Assembly: GCA_030657355.1 (NCBI GenBank)
Contig: CP131056.1
Location: forward strand, 2,686,501 to 2,750,500
Reading direction: 5' to 3'
DNA: 64,000 nt
Source of the DNA: Radicibacter daui
Lineage (GTDB): Bacteria > Pseudomonadota > Alphaproteobacteria > Radicibacterales > Radicibacteraceae
The position numbers and the translations under genes were made by a program. Shown in pieces: positions 1-8,936 of this stretch (the stretch's first letter is position 1; each line of letters starts with the position of its first letter). The notes beneath the pieces are model-generated. The model was given only the letters and a program-made list of their open reading frames with translations, did not search any database and had not been told where the DNA came from.

Positions 1-47
1 GTACGGTCGGCAAAACCCAGCAGGCGGCTGCGCAGAAAGGCAGACAT
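1..47 (-). CDS. ABC transporter permease, PotC-like, N-terminus only
   Basis: Only the first 15 codons and part of the next are inside the window, reading MSAFLRSRLLGFADR from an ATG at 47. The start overlaps the stop codon of the upstream permease gene by the classic ATGA arrangement, so translation is probably coupled. In PotABCD-type operons the second permease (PotC) follows PotB directly, and the position of this gene fits that role. The identity rests on context, because too few residues are visible to see a transmembrane domain. Confidence 0.6.
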   Translation of the reverse strand, partial: MSAFLRSRLLGFADR

Positions 48-934
48 CAGGCGCGCCCCCGGGTGAGCCAGCGGGCAGCCGCCAGATAGGCCGCCACCAC
101 CAGCAGCATGAGGATCATGGAGAGCGCGGATGCCATCGGGATATCGGCGCGGCGGATCACCTGCATGAGGATGAGCTGCGGCAGCACCAGTTGGTTGTTC
201 CCGCCCAGAATCTGCGGCGTCACATAGTCTCCGACCGCCACCACGAAGGTCAGGAAGGCACCCGAAGCGATGCCCGGCATGGTGAGCGGCAGCGTCACCC
301 GCCAGAAAATGGCGAACGCCCCGGCACCAAGATCGGCAGCGGCAAGGTGCAGCTTCGGATCAAGCCGAGAAAGGCTGGAATAGATGGTGAGCGTGCACAG
401 CATGGTGAAGAAATGCACGAAACCCAGCACCGTGGCGCCCTGATTAAAGGAGAGTTTGAGTGGCTCTGAGATGAAGCCCAGCGAAAGCAGCGTCTGGTTG
501 ATCACCCCGTTGGGCGCCAGAACCAGCAGCCAGGCGTAGGAGCGCACCACATAGGAGGTCCAGAACGGCAGTACCGCCAGCATCAGCACCAGCCGCTGAA
601 AGCGCGGGGCGATGCGGGTGGCGATAACCCATGCCAGCGGATAGGCCAGCAACACCGAGAAAACGGTGACGAGAAGCGTGACCTCCAGCGAATTCCAAAG
701 GCCCTTCACGAAGGCCGACTGCTCGAAAAACCGCCGGTAATTATCGAGCCCCGGCACCGTCACCAGCTCCCGCCCCTGCTGGCGAAAGAAACTCCACAGC
801 GCAATCGCCAGCGTGGGCAGGAGGAAGAAGGCAAAGGTCCAGAGCGCGGCAGGCGCGGCAAGCGCAAGGCCACGCACCGCCTGCCGGCGGGCTGCCTTGC
901 GCTCCGGCGTCACTCCAGTGACGGTATCGGTCAT
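47..934 (-). CDS. ABC transporter permease, PotB-like (polyamine-type)
   Basis: A 295-residue inner-membrane permease with about six hydrophobic segments, the first at about residues 24-46. Residues about 195-215 carry the EAA-like cytoplasmic loop of binding-protein-dependent permeases (AAADLGAGAFAIFWRVTLPL), which docks the ATPase. Length and layout match PotB/YdcU-type permeases for spermidine, putrescine and related cations. It lies 21 bases downstream of a PotD-like binding protein and overlaps the next permease by four bases, so it belongs to one operon. The ATPase gene must lie outside the window. The substrate is inferred only at family level. Confidence 0.9.
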   Translation of the reverse strand: MTDTVTGVTPERKAARRQAVRGLALAAPAALWTFAFFLLPTLAIALWSFFRQQGRELVTVPGLDNYRRFFEQSAFVKGLWNSLEVTLLVTVFSVLLAYPLAWVIATRIAPRFQRLVLMLAVLPFWTSYVVRSYAWLLVLAPNGVINQTLLSLGFISEPLKLSFNQGATVLGFVHFFTMLCTLTIYSSLSRLDPKLHLAAADLGAGAFAIFWRVTLPLTMPGIASGAFLTFVVAVGDYVTPQILGGNNQLVLPQLILMQVIRRADIPMASALSMILMLLVVAAYLAAARWLTRGRA

Positions 935-955
935 GCGATCCGTTCCCGTCCCAGG

Positions 956-2014
956 TCAGTTCTGCAGCACTTCGGCCCAGAGATCCTGCATCTTCTGGTC
1001 AAAGGCTTCGGTCGGCGACGGGTACGGGTAGGATTTGGCAAGGAAGGTCGGCTGCTCGTCCCAGCGCAGGGCCTTTTTCTGCTCCGGCGTCAGCGTGGCC
1101 TTGCTGCTCGCCGGCATGCCCCAGTAGCAGGAAGAGGTCGCAAGGGCGGCCTGCCCGGCGGGCGAAAGCACATACTGGACGAACTTCGTCGCATCCGCCT
1201 TTTTCTTGCTGTCGGCAAAAACGCCGATTGCCTGCTGCCAGCGAATGCCGCCGACATCGGGCAGCACCCAGTCGAGATTGGGTTTGTCGGCAGCAATGCC
1301 GGCCACGGCATATTCACCGCCGCCCGCCAGAATGCCGACCTGCCCGGTGGCGAGCGCCGTTTGCGAGGTCACGATATCGCCAACCAGCGCCGAGTTCTCG
1401 CGCATGGCCAGCAGCTTTTCCTTGATGGCAGGCAGGTCCGCCTCGGTCAGATCCTGCGGCTTCTTGCCGAGCGCAACCGCCACCTGCCCGATGATGGGCA
1501 GGTAATAATCATAGATCGCGACCTGGCCCTTGAAGGCCGGGTTCCAGAGCGTGGTGATATCCCGCGCCTGAGCCTCGGTGACCTTGGACTTGTCAAAGGC
1601 AATGGCGTTGTAACCGAACTTCTCCGGCACCGCGTACATCTTGCCGTCGACAGTGTGGTAGTCCGGCAGGCGCACGGCCTCCGGCACATCGGAGAGCGGG
1701 AAATCATCGGGATTGAGCGGTGCCAGCAGGCCGCGGGCAACCACGCGCTTTACGTCGGTGGTATCGACGACAAACACATCCCAGTCACCGGGCTGCGACT
1801 GGTCGACGAGCGAAAGCGCCGTGCCGGTGCCCTCGTAATCCTTAACATTGACGGTAATGCCGGTGGCATCGGTAAAGGGCTTCAGGAAGGCTTCGTCGGT
1901 GTGATCACACCACACCAGAGCGCTGATTTCTTCCGCTGCCGCCGGGCTTGCGGCCAGCAGCAGGGCCGGAACGAGGCCGGTGGTGACGGCCAGCAGGGCA
2001 CAGTATCCGTTCAT
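956..2014 (-). CDS. ABC transporter periplasmic substrate-binding protein, PotD-like
   Basis: A 352-residue protein with a Sec signal peptide (hydrophobic residues about 6-26, cleavage near ASPAAA-EE). The mature part begins ISALVWCDHTD and has the two-lobed solute-binding arrangement of the spermidine/putrescine (SBP_bac_8) family. An AGGAGAG ribosome site precedes the ATG. It is followed at short spacing by two permeases. The preceding gene in the same direction is an arginine deiminase-superfamily hydrolase, which suggests that the ligand may be a polyamine or a guanidino compound. That substrate is inference. Confidence 0.88.
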   Translation of the reverse strand: MNGYCALLAVTTGLVPALLLAASPAAAEEISALVWCDHTDEAFLKPFTDATGITVNVKDYEGTGTALSLVDQSQPGDWDVFVVDTTDVKRVVARGLLAPLNPDDFPLSDVPEAVRLPDYHTVDGKMYAVPEKFGYNAIAFDKSKVTEAQARDITTLWNPAFKGQVAIYDYYLPIIGQVAVALGKKPQDLTEADLPAIKEKLLAMRENSALVGDIVTSQTALATGQVGILAGGGEYAVAGIAADKPNLDWVLPDVGGIRWQQAIGVFADSKKKADATKFVQYVLSPAGQAALATSSCYWGMPASSKATLTPEQKKALRWDEQPTFLAKSYPYPSPTEAFDQKMQDLWAEVLQN

Positions 2015-2108
2015 CTCTCGCTCTCCTGTTCAGGTTTTGTGGCGGCCCCGTCGATGCGGGAGCCGTCCTTGTTGTTCTTAAAAAACCCCGTCTCTGCCGG
2101 GCGGGCCC

Positions 2109-2987
2109 TTACACCCCCTGACGCTTCAGCGGCATGGTCATGCAGTGAACGCTGCCACCGCCGGAGGAAAAGACGTCGAGCGCCGGGGTAATGACCTCCA
2201 GGCCTTCGGCGCGCAGCATGTCGTTGACGCGCACGGAATGTTTCGGGGAGATCACCCGGCCATTGCCCAGCGCCAGCACGTTGCAGGCCATATCGCGCAT
2301 TGCCTCGGCATAGGTGACGGGCAGGATGCGGATGCCGTTTGCGGCAAGCCAGGCCAGAAACTCCTCTCCCACCGCATCCGGGCAAACCAGCGCAAGGCCA
2401 TCGGCCACCATGGAGAAGATGACGTCCAGATGGAGGAAATGCTCGTCGAAGAAGACGGGCAGCACCTTCCAGCCTTCCTCTTCGAACAAGCTCAGGAACT
2501 GGCGCGCCCCGGCTTCGTCGGTGCGGATACCGCTGACGCCGACGGCAACAAGGCCCGGACGGATGATGTGGATATCGCCGCCTTCCAGCGTGCCGGTGGT
2601 GGACCAGCCCCAGGGCAGGCCGCCGGTGCCGGCATAGAATTTGGTGACGGAGGCATATTCCCCGCGCCGCTCCTTGCGATAGAGCTGGGTGATCAGCGGC
2701 CCCCAGGGCGTCACCTGGCTGCTGTCGCGGGTATAGACCTGATAGGGCAGATGCGGCTCGGGCGTCAGGTAATGCAGGCGCACCCCGGCGCCTTCCAGCG
2801 CATCCTCAAGCTCGCGGTACTGGCCAACCACTTTCTGGCGATCCGCCCGGCCGCCGGCGCCCATCGTCTTCAGGACAATGGCGTTACTCGGAATGTAATC
2901 ATAGTAGTCCGGCCGGCAGAGCAGCACATCCGTGAGCACCCCGGTTTCGCAGTCCACCTGCCAGCGCGTGTTGACGCCCGCTTCCAT
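2109..2987 (-). CDS. Arginine deiminase / amidinotransferase-superfamily hydrolase (DDAH-like)
   Basis: A 292-residue cytoplasmic enzyme of the pentein fold. Motifs seen in order are TRDSS near residue 90, EGGD near 138 (substrate guanidine binding), HLDVIFSM near 186 (the catalytic His motif, HLDTVF in arginine deiminases) and GGGSVHCMTMPL at the C-terminus with the catalytic cysteine C282. The family removes ammonia or an alkylamine from arginine, dimethylarginine or related guanidino compounds through a covalent thiouronium intermediate. It sits first in an operon with PotDBC-like transport genes and divergent from a LysR regulator, so it probably acts on the imported ligand. Arginine deiminase and dimethylarginine dimethylaminohydrolase cannot be separated here by motif alone. 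Confidence 0.85.
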   Translation of the reverse strand: MEAGVNTRWQVDCETGVLTDVLLCRPDYYDYIPSNAIVLKTMGAGGRADRQKVVGQYRELEDALEGAGVRLHYLTPEPHLPYQVYTRDSSQVTPWGPLITQLYRKERRGEYASVTKFYAGTGGLPWGWSTTGTLEGGDIHIIRPGLVAVGVSGIRTDEAGARQFLSLFEEEGWKVLPVFFDEHFLHLDVIFSMVADGLALVCPDAVGEEFLAWLAANGIRILPVTYAEAMRDMACNVLALGNGRVISPKHSVRVNDMLRAEGLEVITPALDVFSSGGGSVHCMTMPLKRQGV

Positions 2988-3099
2988 ACCCGGCCTTCCC
3001 TGTTCAAAGCCTTTTGATTGAATTGACGATATCCGCTTGCCGGGAGGCGAAAAATTATGGAGCGTGAAGGCTTGGTTTTGCCTTTCTCAAAGTATTGCC

Positions 3100-4056
3100 A
3101 TGCTCACGCTCGATACTGTTGACCTGCGCCTGCTGCGCGTCTTCATCGCCGTGGTGGATGCCGGCGGCCTTGCCGCGGCGGAGCCGGAGCTTGGTATTGC
3201 GCTCTCCACCATCTCCAACCACATCACGGCGCTGGAAACCCGCCTTGGCCTGACGCTTTGCCGGCGCGGGCGCGGCGGCTTCAAGCTGAGCCCTGATGGC
3301 GAGGCGGTGCATGCCGAAGCAAGGCGGCTGCTGGCAGCCGCAGACGGGTTCGGCAGCCGGGTGAGCGCGCTCAAGAAGCGGCTCAGCGGTACACTCGTCA
3401 TCGGGCAGGTCGACAACACCATCACCGACCCTGCCGCCCCGCTGGACAGAGTCTTCGCCCGGTTGGCAGAGGCCGCGCCCGGCCTTGCGCTCCATATCGT
3501 GACGCGCTCCCCCAACGAGCTGCTGCGCGATGTCGCCGACGGGCAGGTGGCGGTTGCCATCGGCTCCTTCCCGCGCCTGACACTGGGGCTCGACTATGTC
3601 GATCTCTATTCAGAGCGACACAGTTTCTATCTCGGCCATCACCATGCGCTCTGGCCGCGGGCGGAAGAAGAAATCGCCATTGAGGAAATCCGCCGCCATC
3701 GCCTCGTCTCCCGCACCTATTGGGGGGCGCGGGATCTGAAGCCCTTCTCCCTCACCTCCGCCGCGGCGGTGGTGGGCGATATGGAGGCGGCGGCCCGGCT
3801 GATCCTCTCCGGCGCCTTCATGGGTTATCTGCCAACCCATTATGCCGGGCGCTGGGCCTCCCGTGGCGAGCTCAAGGCACTGAGACCGGCGGAGCTTTCC
3901 TATGACGCGCTGTTCCAGATCGCCCACACGCATGAGGGCCGCACCAGCGCACCGGTCAAGCTGTTCCGCCAGATCGTGATCGAGTGTTTCCGCGCCCGCA
4001 CCGCCGCGCTGCCGCCGGCAACACCCGCCGGCCGGCTGGAACCCGTCATCAGCTGA
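3100..4056 (+). CDS. LysR-family transcriptional regulator
   Basis: A 318-residue regulator counted from the ATG at 3100. An in-frame start 63 bases earlier would add residues not typical of the family. The N-terminal winged helix is clear: LRLLRVFIAVVDAGGLAAAE, then STISNHITALETRLGLTLCRR. The remainder is the periplasmic-binding-like effector domain. It is transcribed away from the hydrolase and PotDBC-like operon, the usual layout for a LysR protein controlling its divergent neighbour, and is convergent with a CodA-like deaminase gene only 12 bases away. The effector is unknown, a guanidino or polyamine compound being the simplest guess. Confidence 0.92.
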   Translation: MLTLDTVDLRLLRVFIAVVDAGGLAAAEPELGIALSTISNHITALETRLGLTLCRRGRGGFKLSPDGEAVHAEARRLLAAADGFGSRVSALKKRLSGTLVIGQVDNTITDPAAPLDRVFARLAEAAPGLALHIVTRSPNELLRDVADGQVAVAIGSFPRLTLGLDYVDLYSERHSFYLGHHHALWPRAEEEIAIEEIRRHRLVSRTYWGARDLKPFSLTSAAAVVGDMEAAARLILSGAFMGYLPTHYAGRWASRGELKALRPAELSYDALFQIAHTHEGRTSAPVKLFRQIVIECFRARTAALPPATPAGRLEPVIS

Positions 4057-4068
4057 TCGCCGGAAAAG

Positions 4069-5361
4069 TCAGCCGGCAGCGTGCGGCGCGTAGGAGGCCG
4101 GATCGACCTTGGCCGGCCGGCCTTCCAGCGTCAGGGTGCTGGTGGCAGGCTCGGAGCGCGCAATCACCTTGCCGCGCCGCACGACAGCAAGCCGGCGGGC
4201 ACGCAGGCGCACCGCCTCGATGGCGTCGGCTGCCTGGAACAGCACGAGATCGGCATTGCGACCCGGCGCGATGCCATAGCCATCCAGCCCCATGATCTCG
4301 GCAGGGTTGGTCGTAACGGCCTCAAAACAGAAGCGCATCGCCTCGCGGCTCGTCATCTGCCCCACATGCAGCCCCATATGGGCGACATCCAGCATGTCGG
4401 CGGTGCCCAGCGAATACCACGGGTCCATCACACAATCCTGCCCGAAGGCGGCGATGATGCCGTGTTTGCGCATCTCCGGAATACGCGTCTGCCCGCGCCG
4501 CTTGGGATAGGTATCGTGCCGGCCCTGCAGCACGATGTTGATGAGCGGGTTGGCAATCGCCGCCACACCGGCCTCCGCCATCAGCGGCAAGAGCTTGGAG
4601 ACGTAATAATTATCCATGGAATGCATGGAGGTAAGGTGCGAGCCCGCCACGCGCCCCCCTAGCCCCAGACGCTGGGTTTCATAAACCAGCGTCTCGATAT
4701 GGCGGGAGAGCGGATCGTCGCTCTCGTCGCAATGCAGATCGACCATCAGCCCGCGTTTTTCGGCGATTTCGCAGAGGCGCCGCACGCTCTCCGCCCCATC
4801 TGCCATGGTGCGCTCAAAATGCGGGATGCCGCCCACGATATCGACGCCCATATCGAGCGCCCGCTCCAGATTGGCCGCCGCCGTGGGCGAGCGCAGGTAA
4901 CCATCCTGCGGGAAGGCGACAAGCTGCAGGTCGATATAGGGCGCGATACGACGCTTTACTTCCAGCAGGGCTTCCACCGCCAGCAGCCGGTCATCGCACA
5001 CATCCACATGGGTGCGGATGGCAAGCAACCCTTGCGAGACGGCAAGGTCGCAGTAGCGCATGGCGCGCTCGATCACCGCCTCCTGCGTCAGCAGCGGTTT
5101 GAGCTCCCCCCAGAGCGCAATGCCTTCCAGCAGGGTGCCGCTTTCATTGAGGCGCGGCAGGCCAAGCGAGAGCGTGGCATCCATGTGGAAGTGGCAATCG
5201 ACCAGGGGCGGCGCCACAAGCCGGCCGGCAGCGTCGATCACCTCCCCCGCCGTCACATTGATGCCCGGCTCCACCGCCTTGATGGTGCCGCCCACGCAGG
5301 CGATATCCATACCGGTGCGGCCGTCAGGCAGCGTCGCGTTGGTAATCAGCAGTTCAACCAT
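4069..5361 (-). CDS. Amidohydrolase, cytosine deaminase (CodA)-like
   Basis: A 430-residue metal-dependent hydrolase. It shows the metal motif HFHMD near residue 57, LHCDE near 210 (metal His and proton-shuttling Glu), GSHL near 241 and GQDCVMDPWYSLGTADMLDV near 309, which closely follows the CodA metal-aspartate region (GHDDVFDPWYPLGTANML). CodA-type enzymes deaminate cytosine, isoguanine, creatinine-like or other cyclic amidines. The D-to-C change directly after the conserved aspartate may mark a different substrate. A GGAGGCG ribosome site precedes the ATG. The next gene in the same direction upstream is a glycerate kinase, 48 bases away. The true substrate cannot be read from the sequence. 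Confidence 0.82.
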   Translation of the reverse strand: MVELLITNATLPDGRTGMDIACVGGTIKAVEPGINVTAGEVIDAAGRLVAPPLVDCHFHMDATLSLGLPRLNESGTLLEGIALWGELKPLLTQEAVIERAMRYCDLAVSQGLLAIRTHVDVCDDRLLAVEALLEVKRRIAPYIDLQLVAFPQDGYLRSPTAAANLERALDMGVDIVGGIPHFERTMADGAESVRRLCEIAEKRGLMVDLHCDESDDPLSRHIETLVYETQRLGLGGRVAGSHLTSMHSMDNYYVSKLLPLMAEAGVAAIANPLINIVLQGRHDTYPKRRGQTRIPEMRKHGIIAAFGQDCVMDPWYSLGTADMLDVAHMGLHVGQMTSREAMRFCFEAVTTNPAEIMGLDGYGIAPGRNADLVLFQAADAIEAVRLRARRLAVVRRGKVIARSEPATSTLTLEGRPAKVDPASYAPHAAG

Positions 5362-5409
5362 GGGAAACGACGCCTCCGGACAAAACAGGACGAAGAAATA
5401 ATCCGCCTT

Positions 5410-6666
5410 CTAGCGGATGAGGATGGCACGGAAATCATTGACGTTGGTAAGTGTCGGCCCGGTGGTCACCAGCCGATGATGAGCGGAAAAGAACCCCCAG
5501 GCATCATTATCCGCCAGATGCGCGGCGGCCGCTTTCCAGTCCCTGAAGCCGGCGATGAAGCCAGCATCGACAACAGCACCCGCATTGTTCTCGATGCCAT
5601 CGATACCATCGGTGTCGCAGGCAATCGCGGAAATGCCGCTGGAACCTTCAAGGCGCAGCAGCAGGGCAAGCAGGAACTCGGCATTGCGCCCGCCGCGCCC
5701 ATCGCCCTTTACCGTCACCGTCGTCTCCCCGCCGGAGATCAGCACGCAAGGCGGCCGGGCGGGATCGCCATAACGGGCGGCGGAAAGCGCCATGCCGGCC
5801 ATGACGGCCGCAACATCGCGCGCCTCGCCTTCGATGGCATCGCCCAGGATCAGCGGCGTAACCCCGAACTCCGATGCCTTGCGGGCTGCCGCTTCAAGCG
5901 AAGAGCGCGGCGTTGCCAGCATGTGCACCGGGCCGGGCGCCTGCCCCACCGGCGCCGGATTGGCCCGCAGGACGGCGAGTGTCTCGCCGCTCACCTCGAT
6001 ACCGTAGCGGGCAAGGATGGCAATAGCACCTTCCGGATCGGCATCAGCCGCTGTTGCCGCCGGGATGGTGGGGCCGGAACCGATGACGGCCGGGTCATCC
6101 CCCGGCACATCCGAGATGAGGTACGTCACCTGCCGCGCCTTGCCGGCGGCAGCGGCCAGACGGCCGCCCTTGATGGCGGACATTGCACGGCGCACCCGAT
6201 TCATCTCACCGATGGCGGCGCCGGATTTCAGCAGCGCCCGGCTGATGCGGCGCTTCTCGTCAGCAGAAATACCCTCGGCCGGCAGGTTGAGGAGCGCGGA
6301 AGCGCCGCCGGAGATGAGGAAGATGACGAGGTCATTCGGCCCGGCCTCTTCGGCGAGTTTCAGGATACGGCGAGCTGCGGCTTCGCCGGCAGCGTCGGGC
6401 ACCGGGTGAGCCGCCTCCACCACCTCGATGAACTGCGTCGGCGCACCATGATCATAGCGGGTGACGACAAGACCGGTGCAGCCGTGCAGCCAGCTCGCCT
6501 CGAACGCCGCCGCCATGGAGGCCGCAGCCTTGCCGGCGCCCAGCACCAGCGTGCGCCCATCGGGACCGGGCGGCTCCGGCAGCAGTCCGTCGAACTTGCC
6601 GGCAGGCCTGGCCTCGCCAAGCGCAGCCTCGAACAGCGCCTCCAGTATCTGCCGGTCCCCGCTCAT
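5410..6666 (-). CDS. Type-2 glycerate kinase (GckA/TtuD, MOFRL family)
   Basis: A 418-residue protein counted from the ATG at 6666, which has a strong GGAGGGGG ribosome site. An upstream in-frame start would add 31 unlikely residues. It has the GCK/DUF4147 N-terminal domain with VLGAGKAAASMA and ISGGASALLNLP, then the MOFRL C-terminal domain with SGGETTVTVKG, GRGGRNAEFLLA and CDTDGIDGIENNAGA. The family phosphorylates D-glycerate to 2-phosphoglycerate, although several members are annotated as hydroxypyruvate reductase TtuD. It would link glyoxylate, tartrate or allantoin catabolism to glycolysis. It lies upstream of, and in line with, the CodA-like deaminase. Confidence 0.9.
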   Translation of the reverse strand: MSGDRQILEALFEAALGEARPAGKFDGLLPEPPGPDGRTLVLGAGKAAASMAAAFEASWLHGCTGLVVTRYDHGAPTQFIEVVEAAHPVPDAAGEAAARRILKLAEEAGPNDLVIFLISGGASALLNLPAEGISADEKRRISRALLKSGAAIGEMNRVRRAMSAIKGGRLAAAAGKARQVTYLISDVPGDDPAVIGSGPTIPAATAADADPEGAIAILARYGIEVSGETLAVLRANPAPVGQAPGPVHMLATPRSSLEAAARKASEFGVTPLILGDAIEGEARDVAAVMAGMALSAARYGDPARPPCVLISGGETTVTVKGDGRGGRNAEFLLALLLRLEGSSGISAIACDTDGIDGIENNAGAVVDAGFIAGFRDWKAAAAHLADNDAWGFFSAHHRLVTTGPTLTNVNDFRAILIR

Positions 6667-6857
6667 CGCCGCTTCCCCCTCCCGCAAAAGCCGGCAAGAT
6701 CGGGCCGGCCTTTTACTAACGCCCTGCAAAGCAAGGATTGTTTTTGGCCTCGCCAGCAAACGTCAACTGACGGCGCCCTGCAAGCCCGCTTTTTGCCTCG
6801 ACCGCAACCAAGGGGCGATGTAGGACGGAACAACAGGAAATCCTTATCCAAGAGTGG

Positions 6858-7826
6858 ATGGACATAATGAACAAAATCCTCCTGGGGATGCTCACGTCGG
6901 CTGCGCTGCTGGCCGCCACCTCCGCCCATGCCGACCCGAAGATGGTGGCGATTACCGCCATCGTTCAGCACCCGGCGCTCGACGCCGTGCGCGACGGGGT
7001 GAAGAAGGGCCTGACCGACGCCGGTTTCGTCGAAGGCAAGGATGTGGCCTACACCTACGAGAGCGCGCAGGGCAATCCGGCCACCGCCGCGCAGATCGCC
7101 CGCAAATTCGTGGGTGACAATGTGGCCGTGATCGTCGCCATCTCCACCCCTTCCGCCCAGACGGCGGCGGCGGCCACCAAGGATATCCCGATCGTCTTCT
7201 CCGCCGTGACTGATCCGGTCGGCGCCAAGCTGGCCGCCACCGCGGAAAAGCCGGGCGGCAACATCACCGGCACCTCCGACATGCTGCCGGTGGGCGACCA
7301 GGTGGCCCTCATCAAGGAAATCACCCCGAAGGTCACGAAGCTCGGCGTGCTGTTCAATCCGGGTGAGGCCAACTCCGTCTCCTCCGTCGCGGCGTTGAAG
7401 GAAGCGGCCGGCAAGGCGGGCATCACCGTCGTCGAAGGCCCGGCCAACAAGTCGGCTGACGTGCAGAGCGCTGCCCGCGCCCTGATCGGCAAGGTGGATG
7501 CGCTCTATGTGCCCACCGACAACACCATCGTCTCCGCGCTCGAAGCGGCTGTGGGGGTTGCCAATTCCGCCAAGGTGCCGCTTTACGCTGCTGACACCGA
7601 CAGCGTGGCACGTGGTGCCCTCGCTGCCGTGGGCTTCAACTATTTCGACGTCGGTGTGCAGACCTCCGAGCTGGTGGCCAAAGTGCTGAAGGGCGAGAAG
7701 GCCGGCGACATTCCGGTCAAGTTCGCCAGCGGCACCGACCTGCAGATCAACAAGGCCACCGCAGCGAAGATCGGCGTCACCTTCCCCGACGCCGTGCTGA
7801 AGCGGGCGAGCAAGGTGATTGAGTAA
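6858..7826 (+). CDS. ABC transporter substrate-binding protein, TrpX/ABC_sub_bind family
   Basis: A 322-residue exported protein with a Sec signal peptide (hydrophobic residues about 6-23, ending AATSAHA-DP). The mature chain carries the hallmarks of the PF04392 family: VAITAIVQHPALDAVRDGVKKG at the start, VFSAVTDPVGAKL, NITGTSD, LGVLFNPGEANS and LYVPTDNTIVSA. Streptococcal TrpX of this family binds tryptophan, but many proteobacterial members have unknown ligands. The start could instead be the ATG three codons later. It heads a substrate-binding protein, permease, ATPase operon that is interrupted by a palindromic intergenic element before the permease. Confidence 0.88.
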   Translation: MDIMNKILLGMLTSAALLAATSAHADPKMVAITAIVQHPALDAVRDGVKKGLTDAGFVEGKDVAYTYESAQGNPATAAQIARKFVGDNVAVIVAISTPSAQTAAAATKDIPIVFSAVTDPVGAKLAATAEKPGGNITGTSDMLPVGDQVALIKEITPKVTKLGVLFNPGEANSVSSVAALKEAAGKAGITVVEGPANKSADVQSAARALIGKVDALYVPTDNTIVSALEAAVGVANSAKVPLYAADTDSVARGALAAVGFNYFDVGVQTSELVAKVLKGEKAGDIPVKFASGTDLQINKATAAKIGVTFPDAVLKRASKVIE

Positions 7827-7856
7827 GAACAGGCCAAGGGTCATGCCTTAACGGAG

Positions 7857-7972
7857 AGTGCCCCCCTCTGCCGCGTTGCGGCATCTCCCCCGTAAACGGG
7901 GGAGAAAAATCCTTCCCCATTCACGGGGAAGGTGGCCGTAGGCCGGATGGGGGTGGGCACTTTCCACCAGTA
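7857..7972. repeat. Mosaic palindromic intergenic element (RIME-like)
   Basis: Four hairpins follow each other: TGCCGC/GCGGCA at 7869-7883, TCTCCCCCGT/ACGGGGGAGA at 7884-7905, CCTTCCCC/GGGGAAGG at 7911-7932 and GGCC/GGCC at about 7934-7944. The ends look like inverted repeats (AGTGCCC at the left, GGGCACT at the right). The composition closely resembles rhizobial intergenic mosaic elements as I remember them. It sits between the binding-protein and permease genes of one operon and could form strong RNA stems that stabilise the upstream transcript or lower downstream expression. Confidence 0.6.
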
Positions 7973-8042
7973 CAAGCCCACCATTAAAAAAGCACGTCCC
8001 CGGCCCGGCCACCGCCGGGCCGGTTCATTATCAGGAGCAGTG

Positions 8043-8936
8043 ATGTCCGCCTTCGCCTTTTTCGGCGCCGTGGAGCTGGGGCTCGTTTATGCGCTGGTTG
8101 CGCTCGGGGTCTATATCTCCTTCCGCGTGCTGGATTTTCCGGACCTGACGGTTGACGGCACCTTCCCGCTCGGCGCGGCGGTAACGGCGGTGCTGATCGC
8201 AGGCGGCTGGAATCCGTGGCTGGCGGCCATTGTCTCCATGATTGCCGGCGCGGCGGCAGGGCTGGTAACGGCCTATGTCAGCGTGCGCTTCAAGGTGCTG
8301 CACCTGCTGGCCTCCATCCTCACGATGATCGCCCTGTTTTCCGTCAATCTGCGGGTCATGGGCCGGCCCAATGTCGCCCTGCTCAATGAAGAGACGATGC
8401 TGACGCCGTTCCTGACCTGGGGCGATGCTGCGGGCATGCCAGACTATATCGTGCGGCCGCTTTTCCTCTTCGTACTGGTCACGCTCTTTGCGCTGGGGCT
8501 TGCGCGCTTTCTCGTCAGCGACCTCGGCCTTGCGATGCGGGCCACCGGCGCCAATGCCCGCATGGCGCAGGCACAGGGAATTCCGGTGGGCGCGCACATT
8601 CTCTCCGGCATCGCGCTTTCCAATGCACTGGTCGCCCTTTCCGGCTCGCTCTTCGCCCAGACCAATGGCTTTGCCGATGTCACCGCGGGCGTCGGTACCA
8701 TCGTGGTGGGGCTTGCCGCCGTCATCGTCGGCGAAACGCTGCTGCCCAGGCGCGGCCTCCTGCTGGCGATGATTGCCTGCATGGTCGGCTCCATCCTCTA
8801 CCGGCTTGCCGTACAGTTTGCGCTCAATCTTGATTTTATCGGCCTGCAGGCAGCGGACCTTAACCTTGCCACCGCCGTTCTGGTGCTCTTCACCCTCATC
8901 CTGCCCCGCCTGCGCCAGAAGGGCCGCGCCGCATGA
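8043..8936 (+). CDS. ABC transporter permease, TrpY/LivH-like
   Basis: A 297-residue membrane protein starting at the ATG at 8043, which has an AGGAGCAG ribosome site. The longer in-frame reading runs back into the palindromic element and is rejected. It has eight or nine hydrophobic segments and the BPD_transp_2 signatures LDFPDLTVDGTFPLGAA near residue 30 and GLAMRATGANARMAQAQGI near 160, the cytoplasmic ATPase contact. It overlaps the ATPase start by four bases. Together with the upstream TrpX-like protein and the downstream ATPase it forms a full TrpXYZ-type importer. The ligand is not determined. Confidence 0.9.
   Translation: MSAFAFFGAVELGLVYALVALGVYISFRVLDFPDLTVDGTFPLGAAVTAVLIAGGWNPWLAAIVSMIAGAAAGLVTAYVSVRFKVLHLLASILTMIALFSVNLRVMGRPNVALLNEETMLTPFLTWGDAAGMPDYIVRPLFLFVLVTLFALGLARFLVSDLGLAMRATGANARMAQAQGIPVGAHILSGIALSNALVALSGSLFAQTNGFADVTAGVGTIVVGLAAVIVGETLLPRRGLLLAMIACMVGSILYRLAVQFALNLDFIGLQAADLNLATAVLVLFTLILPRLRQKGRAA

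Noticed and set aside
4699-6867. A 722-codon open frame on the plus strand
   Set aside because: Antisense to the CodA-like and glycerate kinase genes, with low-complexity composition typical of high-GC shadow frames.
6663-7844. A 393-codon open frame on the minus strand
   Set aside because: Antisense to the TrpX-like binding protein gene, which has a signal peptide and clear family motifs.
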